From: Marnyiella aurantia
Lineage (GTDB): Bacteria > Bacteroidota > Bacteroidia > Flavobacteriales > Weeksellaceae
Assembly (NCBI RefSeq): GCF_014041915.1
Contig: NZ_CP059472.1
Location: 682,001 to 746,000, forward strand
DNA length: 64,000 bases
Reading direction: 5' to 3'
A program made the position numbers and the translations under genes. The notes beneath the pieces are model-generated. The model saw only the letters and a list, made by a program, of their open reading frames with translations, was not told the DNA's origin and did no database searches. Below, piece after piece: positions 43,679 to 52,231 of this stretch (within the stretch, counting starts at the first letter, position 1; every line of letters begins with the position of its first letter).

Positions 43679-46600
43679 CTATTCGCTTAAGTTGACTTTA
43701 TCCTCTTTTATAGGAACTATTCTTTCATGCAGCGCCTGGAAGATTACAAAAAGCACGGGAATGGCCAGAAGTCCGAAGAAGGTCCCAATCAGAAGACCCA
43801 TGGCCGCACCGGTTCCGATGGACCTGTTACCCACCGATCCGATACCGCTTGCAAATACCAGCGGCAGCATCCCAAAAATAAAGGCGAATGAAGTCATCAG
43901 GATAGGTCTTAACCTGGCTTTCGCTGCATTAATGGCAGACATGGCAAGAGTTTCACCATGATGACGGCGCTGCAGGGCAAATTCAACAATAAGAATTGCA
44001 TTTTTGGCCAGAAGACCGATAAGCATGATGATGGCAATCTGGAAATAAATATTGTTTTCCAGACCGAAAACCCGCTGTCCAAAGTAGGCTCCAATTACCC
44101 CCAGCGGTAATGAGATGATCACCGCAAACGGAAGGATATAACTTTCATACTGCGCTGCCAGGATGAAATAGACAAAAATGAAGCTAAGCAGAAAGATGAT
44201 ATAGGTTTGAGACCCGGCACTCATTTCCTCCTTGGTAAGGCCGGTAAATTCCACATCATAATCACCGGGAAGGTTGCCAGCTGTTTCCTGTACAGCCTTA
44301 ATGGCATCTCCCGTGGAAAATCCTGGATTGGTAGATCCGCTGATACTTACAGAGGTAAAAAGGTTATAGCGCTCAATAGACTGCGGACCGAAAGAACGTT
44401 GCAGTGTAAGGAACTGCGATATAGGTGCCATAGCTCCACTATTGGTCTTTACATACAGTCCGTTCAGGTTGTTCGGAGATTTCCTGTTGTCCGGAAGCGC
44501 CTGTATCATTACCCGGAACTGCTTACCGTATTTGGTAAAGTCAGAAGAATAAATCCCACCGATATAACCCTGCATGGTACTCAGGATATTATTTACTGAT
44601 ACACCACTTTCCTTGGCACGCGGCACGTTGATCACCATTTCGTATTGTGGATAATTCGTATTAAAACTTGTAGAGGCAAACTGAATTTCCGGTCTCTGCA
44701 TAAGTGAACCTATGAATTCCTGAGTCACCGCATTAAGCTCTGTTAATTCTCCACCTGATTTATCCAGCAGCACTGCCGAGAAACCGTCGCTTTGACCGAA
44801 GCCGGGAACACTTGGTGGTGAGAAAAATACGATTTTAGCATCCGGATAATTTCCAGCCAAACCAAAAAGTTTTTTGGTAATAGTTTCTACATCCTGACCG
44901 TCTTCTTTACCTCTTTCGTCAAAAGGTTTAAGTCTTATAAAAGCCTGCCCTACATTGGAACCCTGTCCTGACATAAATCCACGGCTGGCTGTAAAAGTTA
45001 CATTCTGAACACCGGGAATTTTCCGCGCTTCTTCCTGCAGATCCTTCAGCACATTGTAGGTACGCTCCATGGAGGAACCCGGAGGCAACTGGATATCGGT
45101 AAAGATAATCCCACGGTCTTCCTTCGGAATAAACCCTGTAGGCATTGTGGAATTGGCCCACCAGAATGTCAGGGCACCGGCGGCAAATATAAGCAGGGTA
45201 ATCCACTTATGGCGCAGCAGGTATACGAAGGACCGGCCATACTTATTTGTCACCGCGCGGAAACCAATATTGAATTTCGCGAAGAACTTCTGCCCGAAAT
45301 TCATGTCAGAGTAAGCTTTATGATGATGTGCCGACGGCTTAAGGAAAAGGGAACATAAAACCGGACTTAACGTTAAAGCGTTTACTGCAGAAATCAGGAT
45401 TGCAATGATAAGCGTGATACCGAACTGCTGATAGAAAACCCCTGTGGGTCCCTGCAGGAATGTAACCGGAATAAATACCGCCGCCATAACCAGCGTGATG
45501 GAAATAATAGCACCGGTAATCTCGTCCATGGCCGAAACAGTTGCCTTCTTCGCATCGGTATATCCCTGTTCCAGTTTCGCGTGAACGGCTTCCACTACCA
45601 CAATGGCATCATCCACCACAATACCGATAGCGAGAACGAGTGCAAAGAGCGTAAGCAGGTTCAGCGAATAGCCCAGTAAATTCAGGAAAAATAAAGTTCC
45701 GATAATGGACACAGGTACCGCAATGGCCGGAATCAAGGTTGAACGGAAATCCTGCAAAAAAAGAAATACTACCAGAAATACCAGAATAAAGGCTTCAATA
45801 AGCGTTGTGATTACTTTACTGATGGAGGCCTCCAGGAAGTCATTGGTATCAAAGTTAATGCTGTAGCCAATGCCTTCGGGAAGTGTTTTTTCGGTTTCCT
45901 CGAGTAAGATTTTAATGTCCTTAATGATATTCTGAGCATTGGAGCCCGGAGTCTGGAAAATACCCATACTTACCGAACGTCGGCCGTTATTTTCGCCAAT
46001 ACCGCCGTAGGAAAGCGCATCCAGTTTAATATCGGCTACATCTTTCAGCCTAAGATATTCACCGTTGCCCAGAGCACGTACCACAATGTTTTCATACTCT
46101 TCCACCTCGTCATGTTTTCCTTTGTAGGTAATTACGTACTGGAAGGAGCTCCCGCTGTTTTCGCCCAACTGTCCGGCAGCTGCCTCACGTGACTGCTCAC
46201 TGATGACTTCTGAAACTTCTGAGGGCTCCAATCCATAGGCCGCCATTTTAGCAGGATCCAGCCAGATTCTCATGGAATAGGTTTTTCCGCCAAAAGCCGA
46301 AGCATCACCAACACCATTGACCCTTTTTATGGCCGGAATAATGTTGATGTTCATATAATTCTGCAGCCATACCTCATCCAGATCGGGATTGGAGGTATAA
46401 AAGGAAAGGAACATCAGCGCACTGGTCTGTTGTTTGTTCACCTGCACACCCGAACGTGTAACCTCGGAAGGCAGCAAAGGCAAAGCCCGCTGCACCTGAT
46501 TCTGCACGTTAACCGCGGCAATATCCGGGTCGATGCCCTGTTTAAAAAATACCTGAATAGAAGCCGAACCGTTGTTTCCGGCCGAAGAGGAAATATAATC

Positions 46601-46825
46601 CATTCCTTCTACCCCGTTCACCTGCTCTTCTATCGGAATGATTACACTGTTCATCACGGTTTGCGCATTGGCACCCGTATAATTGGCCGAGATCCGGACC
46701 GTTGGCGGCGCGATATCCGGATACTGTGTCACCGGCAGGGCCACAAGACCCAGGATACCGAGGATGACAATCAGGATGGATATAACCGTGGAAAGTACCG
46801 GTCTGTTTATAAATTTTTTAATCAT
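43679..46825 (-). CDS. RND multidrug efflux permease (HAE1/AcrB family)
   Basis: Inner membrane drug/proton antiporter of 1048 residues. N-terminal FINRPVLSTVISILIVILGI (TM1), PVTQYPDIAPPTVRISANYT, the TM4 proton-relay pair in LALVLAIGIVVDDAIVVVEA, and the second half with QAIALLAKNA-like LLAKNAILIVEFALQ. Twelve membrane helices and two large periplasmic loops are evident; length is normal for AcrB. Lies 10 bases after the adaptor gene and 40 before the channel gene. Confidence 0.97.
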   Translation of the reverse strand: MIKKFINRPVLSTVISILIVILGILGLVALPVTQYPDIAPPTVRISANYTGANAQTVMNSVIIPIEEQVNGVEGMDYISSSAGNNGSASIQVFFKQGIDPDIAAVNVQNQVQRALPLLPSEVTRSGVQVNKQQTSALMFLSFYTSNPDLDEVWLQNYMNINIIPAIKRVNGVGDASAFGGKTYSMRIWLDPAKMAAYGLEPSEVSEVISEQSREAAAGQLGENSGSSFQYVITYKGKHDEVEEYENIVVRALGNGEYLRLKDVADIKLDALSYGGIGENNGRRSVSMGIFQTPGSNAQNIIKDIKILLEETEKTLPEGIGYSINFDTNDFLEASISKVITTLIEAFILVFLVVFLFLQDFRSTLIPAIAVPVSIIGTLFFLNLLGYSLNLLTLFALVLAIGIVVDDAIVVVEAVHAKLEQGYTDAKKATVSAMDEITGAIISITLVMAAVFIPVTFLQGPTGVFYQQFGITLIIAILISAVNALTLSPVLCSLFLKPSAHHHKAYSDMNFGQKFFAKFNIGFRAVTNKYGRSFVYLLRHKWITLLIFAAGALTFWWANSTMPTGFIPKEDRGIIFTDIQLPPGSSMERTYNVLKDLQEEARKIPGVQNVTFTASRGFMSGQGSNVGQAFIRLKPFDERGKEDGQDVETITKKLFGLAGNYPDAKIVFFSPPSVPGFGQSDGFSAVLLDKSGGELTELNAVTQEFIGSLMQRPEIQFASTSFNTNYPQYEMVINVPRAKESGVSVNNILSTMQGYIGGIYSSDFTKYGKQFRVMIQALPDNRKSPNNLNGLYVKTNSGAMAPISQFLTLQRSFGPQSIERYNLFTSVSISGSTNPGFSTGDAIKAVQETAGNLPGDYDVEFTGLTKEEMSAGSQTYIIFLLSFIFVYFILAAQYESYILPFAVIISLPLGVIGAYFGQRVFGLENNIYFQIAIIMLIGLLAKNAILIVEFALQRRHHGETLAMSAINAAKARLRPILMTSFAFIFGMLPLVFASGIGSVGNRSIGTGAAMGLLIGTFFGLLAIPVLFVIFQALHERIVPIKEDKVNLSE

Positions 46826-46834
46826 ACCAGTTAC

Positions 46835-48064
46835 TTAGAATATTGGCTTTATCGAATTCACAATGTCGTCAAACTTAACCGGTGTTGGTTTTACAGGAGT
46901 TCCCGATTTCAGTCCACCTGTTCCCTCAGCTACTACAGTTTCACCTTTTCTGGCACCACTTTTAATGATGACCATATTTCCGGCGCGGTCTGTAACATCG
47001 ATAACAGCGGATTTAGCAGTATCCTTCTCTACCTTATACACATAAACAAGGCCCTGCTGCTCGTAGGTGGCACTCTCCGGAACTACCAAAACACCGTCGT
47101 AAAGACGCGGAACGCGGATGGTTCCACTGTTGCCATTGCTCAGCAGTTTATCAGGATTAGGAAGCGACACACGGAACTGAATACTTCCGGTAGCAGGGTC
47201 AATAGCCCCTGTCACCGCTTCTATCCTGCCTTTTTCCTTGTAGACTTCGCCATTGGCAAGAACAAGTTCCACCAGCGGCATATTTTTAAGCTTTTCTGCC
47301 ATTGACGAACCATATGAGTTTTTCAGAAAGTCAAGATATTCTCTTTCGTTCATGGAGAAATAAGCGTAGAGACCGCTTGTGTCCGAAACTGTGGAAATCG
47401 GCATCGGGTCAGACGGTCCTACAAGACTTCCGTTTCTCATGTTAATTTTGCCCAGCACACCCGAAATCGGAGATCGGATTACAGAATAGTTAATGTTTTC
47501 GCGCACACCCTGATAGGTAGCCTGCGCCTGAGAAACACCGGCACCGGCCTGCTGCTTGGCGGCGATGGCCTGCTGAAGCTGGGCCTGAGCCCTGGCCAGG
47601 TTGGCCTGTGCGGTTTGCAGCTGTACGGAACTGATAATATTTTTCTCGACCAGCGGACGAAGTTTGTCCACTTCAACCTTTGCGGCGTTTACCCCGGCCT
47701 GGGCAGCAGTCACACTGGCTTGTGCGGCAGAAACATTGGAGCGCGCCGCACCGATTCCGGCATTAGCAGCGGCTGCGGTCTGACTCAATGAATTGGTTTC
47801 GAGACGGAAAAGCGGCTGCCCTTTGGTTACATACTGACCTTCATCTACCAGAACTTGCGTTATATAACCCTGAATCTTCGCTCTCACCTCATTGTTCACA
47901 CGACCCTGAATGGAGGCCGGATATTCTGAATAGGCGGTCACATTACGCGTTTCTACCTGTACTGTAGAAACTGCTTTCGGACCCTGTGGCGGTTTGTCGT
48001 CGGTTTTCTTGCACGCAGTCACAGCCAGGGCTGCAAGACTGAAAAGTATTATTTTGTTCTGCAT
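46835..48064 (-). CDS. RND efflux periplasmic adaptor (AcrA/MFP)
   Basis: Links the permease with the outer-membrane channel. 409 residues with lipoprotein signal LFSLAALAVTACKKTDD (Cys18). Barrel-sandwich domain near EVRAKIQGYITQVLVDEGQY, a long alanine/glutamine-rich coiled coil (~100-185), then YSVIRSPISGVLGKINMRNG and a β-barrel (GSIQFRVSLPNPD). Directly after the regulator gene (one base apart). Confidence 0.95.
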   Translation of the reverse strand: MQNKIILFSLAALAVTACKKTDDKPPQGPKAVSTVQVETRNVTAYSEYPASIQGRVNNEVRAKIQGYITQVLVDEGQYVTKGQPLFRLETNSLSQTAAAANAGIGAARSNVSAAQASVTAAQAGVNAAKVEVDKLRPLVEKNIISSVQLQTAQANLARAQAQLQQAIAAKQQAGAGVSQAQATYQGVRENINYSVIRSPISGVLGKINMRNGSLVGPSDPMPISTVSDTSGLYAYFSMNEREYLDFLKNSYGSSMAEKLKNMPLVELVLANGEVYKEKGRIEAVTGAIDPATGSIQFRVSLPNPDKLLSNGNSGTIRVPRLYDGVLVVPESATYEQQGLVYVYKVEKDTAKSAVIDVTDRAGNMVIIKSGARKGETVVAEGTGGLKSGTPVKPTPVKFDDIVNSIKPIF

Positions 48065-48065
48065 T

Positions 48066-48509
48066 TTATAGTTTGCTTAATGAATTCTTGATATTGTTGA
48101 TGTTGGTGGTCATAAGCTCTTTGTACACCATATACTTATCATCACTTTGCCCGCGGAATTCCTGAATACTGTCCAGAATTTCAATTTCCTTGCTCAGGCG
48201 CTCAATGATTTGGGTATAGCGCAACTTCAGGAAGTTATCGTTGACCACAAAATAGCGCTTCCTTTCGTTGATTTTATTGAAATCCTGAATGAGCTGCATT
48301 GTAAACAGAATGCTGATATTGGACGAAACCGAACTTTTGCTGGCACAGAAAATCTCAACGAACTCATCAAAACTGATTCCCTTCTTCTCGAAGTCGAAGA
48401 GCAGGTAGGCATAAATCTTGGCCGCAAGTGGCGGCAGGTTAAAAGTTTCGCTGTAAAAGGTGACCAGATTCTGGAAAATCTGCTGGTCAATCTTCAGGGT
48501 TTTGGGCAT
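48066..48509 (-). CDS. GbsR/MarR-type regulator of the efflux operon
   Basis: 147 residues from ATG 48509 (MPKTLKIDQQIFQNLVTFYS), a winged-helix DNA-binding protein: PPLAAKIYAYLLFDFEKKGI, FDEFVEIFCASKSSVSSNIS (recognition helix) and the KRYFVVNDNF wing. Frames reading from 48563 or 48596 would put coding sequence over the promoter and operator, so the shorter start is chosen. First gene of the operon with adaptor, permease, channel; likely represses its own promoter. Confidence 0.85.
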   Translation of the reverse strand: MPKTLKIDQQIFQNLVTFYSETFNLPPLAAKIYAYLLFDFEKKGISFDEFVEIFCASKSSVSSNISILFTMQLIQDFNKINERKRYFVVNDNFLKLRYTQIIERLSKEIEILDSIQEFRGQSDDKYMVYKELMTTNINNIKNSLSKL

Positions 48510-48527
48510 TAAATCGGGCTTATTCCA

Positions 48528-48563
48528 CAAAAGTAATAAATGGTTCGGGAAAAACCGAACCAT
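48528..48563 (-). promoter_or_regulatory. Promoter and operator of the efflux operon
   Basis: TACTTTTG (minus strand, 48528-48535) is a consensus -7 box 19 bases before the regulator ATG. Upstream, ATGGTTCGG (48540-48548) and CCGAACCAT (48555-48563) make a perfect 9-base inverted repeat over the spacer and -33 region, where a bound repressor would block RNA polymerase. Confidence 0.7.
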
Positions 48564-48876
48564 ATTGTAGTAATAGATGAAATCAGTTAGCGTCAATTTT
48601 GAATTGTGGATGTTGGATTATGAATTTTGAATATTTGAGTAATTGAGTATTTGAGTATTTGAGTATTTGGCTACTGGCGACATGGTTACGGGGTAATTTA
48701 ATTATCTGTCGCGAGGAAAAGTAAAACACTCCTCCACTCCAAACCACCATTGACCAACCACTAACTACCAGTCACCAGGCACCACCTCAACCGACAAAAA
48801 ATTTTTTACAGAAATATTTTGCAGGTTTTGGGAAGAAGTCTATATTTGCACCACTGAAAACAGCAGACCAAAACCT

Positions 48877-48961
48877 GGAGAAATGGCAGAGTGGTCGATT
48901 GCGGCAGTCTTGAAAACTGTTGACTGTAACAGGTCCGGGGGTTCGAATCCCTCTTTCTCCG
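48877..48961 (+). tRNA. tRNA-Ser (anticodon UGA)
   Basis: Acceptor stem GGAGAAA / TTTCTCC, discriminator G, D-arm GCAGAGTGGTCGATTGCGGC, anticodon loop CTTGAAA with TGA at 48911-48913, a long variable arm (TGACTGTAACAGGTCC region) typical of serine tRNA, and T-loop GGGGGTTCGAATCCCTC. The CCA end is not encoded. Confidence 0.96.
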
Positions 48962-48967
48962 CAAAGA

Positions 48968-48993
48968 AAAACCGAAACTCACGTTTCGGTTTT
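48968..48993 (+). terminator. Terminator of the tRNA-Ser gene
   Basis: 11-base perfect stem AAAACCGAAAC / GTTTCGGTTTT, TCAC loop, T-run after. Starts seven bases past the tRNA. Confidence 0.92.
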
Positions 48994-49181
48994 TTTTATT
49001 TCGCTGGCGTCAAAAGTTCAGCTTTTGAAAGTGGGCAGAAATAAAAAAAAAGCGTTTCGGGCGCATTGGCTTTCTTTGCACATTCCCGAATAGGATCGCC
49101 CCAAGCTAAGCTTTCCATTTCCGCAAAGTAGATCCCATTAACGCCTTGTTTCGGGAAAAACTGAAATTAATATGTTTTAAT

Positions 49182-49694
49182 ATGTCTAAAAGAAATTTGA
49201 TTAAGAGGTTAAAATGGTATTATCCAATGGAAATGATGCACGCGCTTATCACCTTTCCATTAATCGCGGTCTGGCTGATTTTTAACAAACCGTTTTCCGA
49301 TATACTGTTTCTGCTGTATGGTCTGGTACTTTGTATTTCCATTTTGTATCAGGGGCAACATTACTGGAAGCTGAAACTTTATACGCTCACAGGACGGACT
49401 TTTGACCGGAATAAAAATTTAAACTTCTTCAGAAACTCAAAAAGGAGTAATCTTGTGATGATTGCTTTGATACCATTGGTATTGGTGATCCAACTTTATC
49501 TTAATAACTGGACGCTGAACGGTAATTTAATGTTGTGGGCCATTATTGCGAATGTATTCGGAATTTTGGAGCACATCAATTATTATAACAGGCAGCTTAT
49601 GGTAGACAATGCGTCAGACCTAAAATACATTTTAAATAACAAAAAATTAAAGACTGCCAGTTTAGCCAAGGATTTACTGGAGAATAAATTTTAA
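49182..49694 (+). CDS. Hypothetical membrane protein
   Basis: 170 residues from ATG 49182 with four membrane segments (about 18-38, 44-60, 88-106 and 112-132), a KRLKWYYPMEMMHALITFPL start and a cytoplasmic C-terminal tail. No family recognised. An upstream TTG at 49146 could add 12 residues. It lies downstream of tRNA-Ser and upstream of the DUF2007 gene; no clear role from context. Confidence 0.75.
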   Translation: MSKRNLIKRLKWYYPMEMMHALITFPLIAVWLIFNKPFSDILFLLYGLVLCISILYQGQHYWKLKLYTLTGRTFDRNKNLNFFRNSKRSNLVMIALIPLVLVIQLYLNNWTLNGNLMLWAIIANVFGILEHINYYNRQLMVDNASDLKYILNNKKLKTASLAKDLLENKF

Positions 49695-49763
49695 AGCAAG
49701 TTCACAAAGCCTACTATTCAGCATTAGAAATTTTCGCTAAATTAGTCCTCAAAAATTCAATCT

Positions 49764-49979
49764 ATGAAAAATCCGGTGCCCGTTTTTGAAAGTGAATCAG
49801 AAAAGGAAATCAGCATAATAAAGGCGTTGCTGGAAGATGCAAAAATAGCCGTCACAGATTCCGGAGCAGATCATCCCAAGGAAGATAATGGTCTGGCTAC
49901 CCTTTTTGTAGATCTTCCTGACGAAGCGAAGGCTTTTGAAATCATCGACGCCTGGCTTCAGGAAAACCAAAGCGAATAG
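49764..49979 (+). CDS. DUF2007 domain protein
   Basis: 71 residues: FESESEKEISIIKALLEDAK, IAVTDSGADHPK and LFVDLPDEAKAFEIIDAWLQ match the DUF2007 ferredoxin-like (ACT/PII-like) fold of small signal-transducing proteins found in many Bacteroidota. No ligand is known. Single gene with a 69-base gap from the membrane protein gene. Confidence 0.82.
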   Translation: MKNPVPVFESESEKEISIIKALLEDAKIAVTDSGADHPKEDNGLATLFVDLPDEAKAFEIIDAWLQENQSE

Positions 49980-50045
49980 ATAGTCACCATCGCCTCTTTT
50001 CTCTTTCCTCTTTTTACTTGTTTCTTTTTACTTTTTACTTTTATA

Positions 50046-50558
50046 TTGTCTCTTACTCCCACCCTCCGAAAAGCAAATCCAGACGATGCTCCAATAATCT
50101 GGGACATCCTGAGCGGCGCCATACAACTGCGAAAAGAACAGGGCTCCGCGCAGTGGCAGGACGGCTACCCTAACCTGCAAACCGTAGAAAACGATATTGC
50201 GCAGGACCAGGGTTATGTTTATGATTCCGGCGACGAACTCATTGGATATGTAGCCATTATTCTAAACACTGAACCGGCCTACGATGAAATTGAGGGCCAG
50301 TGGCATAGCGATGGTGATTTCTATGTAGTTCACCGCCTGGCGGTAGCCCGTGAGACGGCCGGAACCGGCGTGGCAACTTCCATTCTGAAAGAGGTTGAGC
50401 ATCTTGCGCTTAAAAACAAAATTTTCAGCATCCGCGCCGATACCAATTATGATAACGCAGCCATGCTGAAAATCTTTAATAATCTGGATTACGTGTACTG
50501 TGGCGAAGTGTACTTCCGCGGCAGCGCACGCAAAGCTTTTGAGAAATTATTGCGATAA
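50046..50558 (+). CDS. GNAT family N-acetyltransferase
   Basis: 170 residues. The fold is clear: TLRKANPDDAPIIWDILSGA (β1-α1), DELIGYVAIIL, YVVHRLAVARETAGTGVATS (acetyl-CoA site, RLAV...GTGVA) and DTNYDNAAMLKIFNNLDYVY. The only good start is TTG 50046 (SLTPTLRKA); no in-frame ATG precedes the conserved region. Substrate unknown. Its stop touches the end of the converging DUF2911 gene. Confidence 0.88.
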   Translation: MSLTPTLRKANPDDAPIIWDILSGAIQLRKEQGSAQWQDGYPNLQTVENDIAQDQGYVYDSGDELIGYVAIILNTEPAYDEIEGQWHSDGDFYVVHRLAVARETAGTGVATSILKEVEHLALKNKIFSIRADTNYDNAAMLKIFNNLDYVYCGEVYFRGSARKAFEKLLR

Positions 50559-51146
50559 CTATTTCTCACGCTCAATCGTATTGATTTCGCGCAGTTTTTC
50601 CACTATCCGTGAAACCGCCTCAGGCTTGGCCACCTTCACCGGAACCGTCACCCTGGTCATGTCCCATTTAATCACCATATCCAGGGCATGATCATCAACA
50701 GGGTTAAGTTCAATCTCAAACCATTCCTGCTTTTCAGTCATTTTCTGAACCGGCACGGATACCTCCGATACATTCAGTTTTTCATCGTATTCATAAGCGC
50801 CCCACTGTTGGGCATCTTTATTTAAAATGATTTTCCATTCCTTGTCGGTTGGGTTTATAAACAGACCATAGGTTCCGGCGGGTACTGTTTTACCGCCAAA
50901 ATTTACAGCCTGTGCGAAAGTTACTTTGGTAGCACCGTTGGCACCGGCTCGCCACACCTTTCCGTAAGGCACAAGTTCGCCTAAAACTTTACGTCCTCTA
51001 ACGCCGGGCCTGCCATAATCCACTGTAATTTTTGATGTTGAAAACTGCTGCTCAACCGTCTGTCTCGGGCTCTTTGCGGGCAGGCTGTACTGCGCGTACG
51101 CCGAAAAGGAGGCTACAATAAATGCGCTTACTAATAGTTTCTTCAT
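50559..51146 (-). CDS. DUF2911 domain exported protein
   Basis: 195 residues from ATG 51146 with signal peptide LLVSAFIVASFSAYAQ, then SPRQTVEQQFSTSKITVDYG, RPGVRGRKVLG, LVPYGKVWRAGANGATKVTF and VPAGTYGLFINPTDKEWKI, the landmarks of DUF2911, a periplasmic Bacteroidota family of unknown role. The upstream ATG at 51197 would precede the signal peptide by 17 residues and is not used. Confidence 0.88.
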   Translation of the reverse strand: MKKLLVSAFIVASFSAYAQYSLPAKSPRQTVEQQFSTSKITVDYGRPGVRGRKVLGELVPYGKVWRAGANGATKVTFAQAVNFGGKTVPAGTYGLFINPTDKEWKIILNKDAQQWGAYEYDEKLNVSEVSVPVQKMTEKQEWFEIELNPVDDHALDMVIKWDMTRVTVPVKVAKPEAVSRIVEKLREINTIEREK

Positions 51147-51224
51147 GATATATTTTTTTTTAAAGATAGAAAATTTCGCAGGAAAGGAGAACCACATTCA
51201 GTCGGAGTTTTTTTACTGGCTTAA

Positions 51225-51257
51225 AACTTTGCCAAAGTTTCGAACTTTGGCAAAGTT
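51225..51257. repeat. REP palindrome 1
   Basis: AACTTTGCCAAAGTT, TCG, AACTTTGGCAAAGTT. Each 15-base arm is also a 7-base palindrome around its middle base. It overlaps the RAYT stop codon. Confidence 0.92.
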
Positions 51258-51858
51258 ATATTTCGTAATCATTTTCGCAACGATGTAGATATTTAAAATT
51301 GTCGACTGTTCCAAATACTGTCAGGACTTCATCTGCCTGCACTGCTGTTTTTGATTCTGAGATGATTCTCCTAAAGGACGAAAATCGATACTCCTCCATG
51401 TTTTCGCCTATATTTATAGGGTTTCTATGAATATATACTATAGCTTTTCGAAGGTAATCCTCCGAAGTAATACGCTTTCTTTTGAAAGGCCTTTCGAATA
51501 TACTTCCGTGCCGATTGTGGTCCTTGTTAAAAGCTTGCGTGTAACTACTGATCAGCTTAGCAAGCTGTTTACTTGCTATTGACTTCTCTGCATGGAGACC
51601 CTGCTCAACTTTGCCAAAGTTTGGAACTTTGGCAAAGTTGTTTTCAGTCCACTCCTTTATTCTTATCACGAAATGAAAATGGTTAGGCATCAGACAGTAG
51701 GCATATATCTCAGCAACGGGTAAAAGATATAATGAAACTTTCTGGAGAAAGAAAAGCCTGTTATCATCATTTAAAAATACCTCCCCACCATTAATGCCGC
51801 GATTGAATATATGATAAAAGAATCCAGGTTCCAGGTTGTCTAATCTAATGTCCATCAC
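51256..51858 (-). CDS. REP-associated tyrosine transposase (RAYT)
   Basis: 200-residue IS200/IS605-like single-strand transposase of the RAYT group, which acts on REP palindromes. YHIFNRGINGGEVFLNDDNR at the start, the HUH motif in CLMPNHFHFVIRI, RHGSIFERPFKRKRI and the Tyr helix YLRKAIVYIHRNPIN (Tyr nucleophile), then YRFSSFRRII. Three REP copies are within 30 bases of or inside the gene; the one inside (51607-51639) encodes AKVPNFGKVEQ, between the HUH motif and the Tyr helix. A start one codon later is equally possible. Confidence 0.92.
   Translation of the reverse strand: MMDIRLDNLEPGFFYHIFNRGINGGEVFLNDDNRLFFLQKVSLYLLPVAEIYAYCLMPNHFHFVIRIKEWTENNFAKVPNFGKVEQGLHAEKSIASKQLAKLISSYTQAFNKDHNRHGSIFERPFKRKRITSEDYLRKAIVYIHRNPINIGENMEEYRFSSFRRIISESKTAVQADEVLTVFGTVDNFKYLHRCENDYEI
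51607..51639. repeat. REP palindrome 2, inside the RAYT gene
   Basis: AACTTTGCCAAAGTT, TGG, AACTTTGGCAAAGTT, in frame with the transposase and without a stop on its coding strand. Confidence 0.92.
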
Positions 51859-51877
51859 TTTCTTTCAATTAGAGTTC

Positions 51878-51910
51878 AACTTTGCCAAAGTTTGGAACTT
51901 TGGCAAAGTT
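51878..51910. repeat. REP palindrome 3
   Basis: Same as copy 2 (loop TGG), 19 bases upstream of the RAYT start codon. Confidence 0.92.
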
Positions 51911-52187
51911 ATTCTCGTTAATAATCTTGGTATCTGATATTGTGGTCAGACTACCTTGAACTTAACATTTACCCGGTAATTTATATTAAATGCATTGACT
52001 TATGATTTTCAGCTAATGTTTCAAATATAAATTTGGTAACAAAAAGTTACGATAAATATTTAACCAATCTACAAATTTGGGAAACGTCAGGCCAACACCT
52101 CAGTTTTAATTATACAAAACAAGTATCATACGGGAATTTAATTAATTCCCTTTCGTGAATTATTTCGCCAACATTCCAACCAAAAAA
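51911..52187. other. Gene-free stretch between RAYT and carB
   Basis: AT-rich, no coding frame, no repeat recognised apart from the palindromes to its left; a TTATCTT-like promoter for RAYT cannot be placed with confidence. Confidence 0.5.
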
Positions 52188-52207
52188 ACGCGCCCTGTGG
52201 GGCGCGT
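52188..52207 (-). terminator. Terminator of carB
   Basis: 8-base perfect stem ACGCGCCC / GGGCGCGT with TGTG loop; on the minus strand it runs into a U-tract (A-run 52182-52188). Confidence 0.9.
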
Positions 52208-52231
52208 CCTGATTTATATATCTCATTAGAT

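Noticed and set aside
48510-48596. Longer N-terminus of the efflux regulator
   Set aside because: It would run across the operator palindrome and -7 box, and the conserved fold starts at 48509.
48877-48961. tRNA-Ser as attachment site of an integrated element
   Set aside because: No partial tRNA copy or integrase gene is found on either side.
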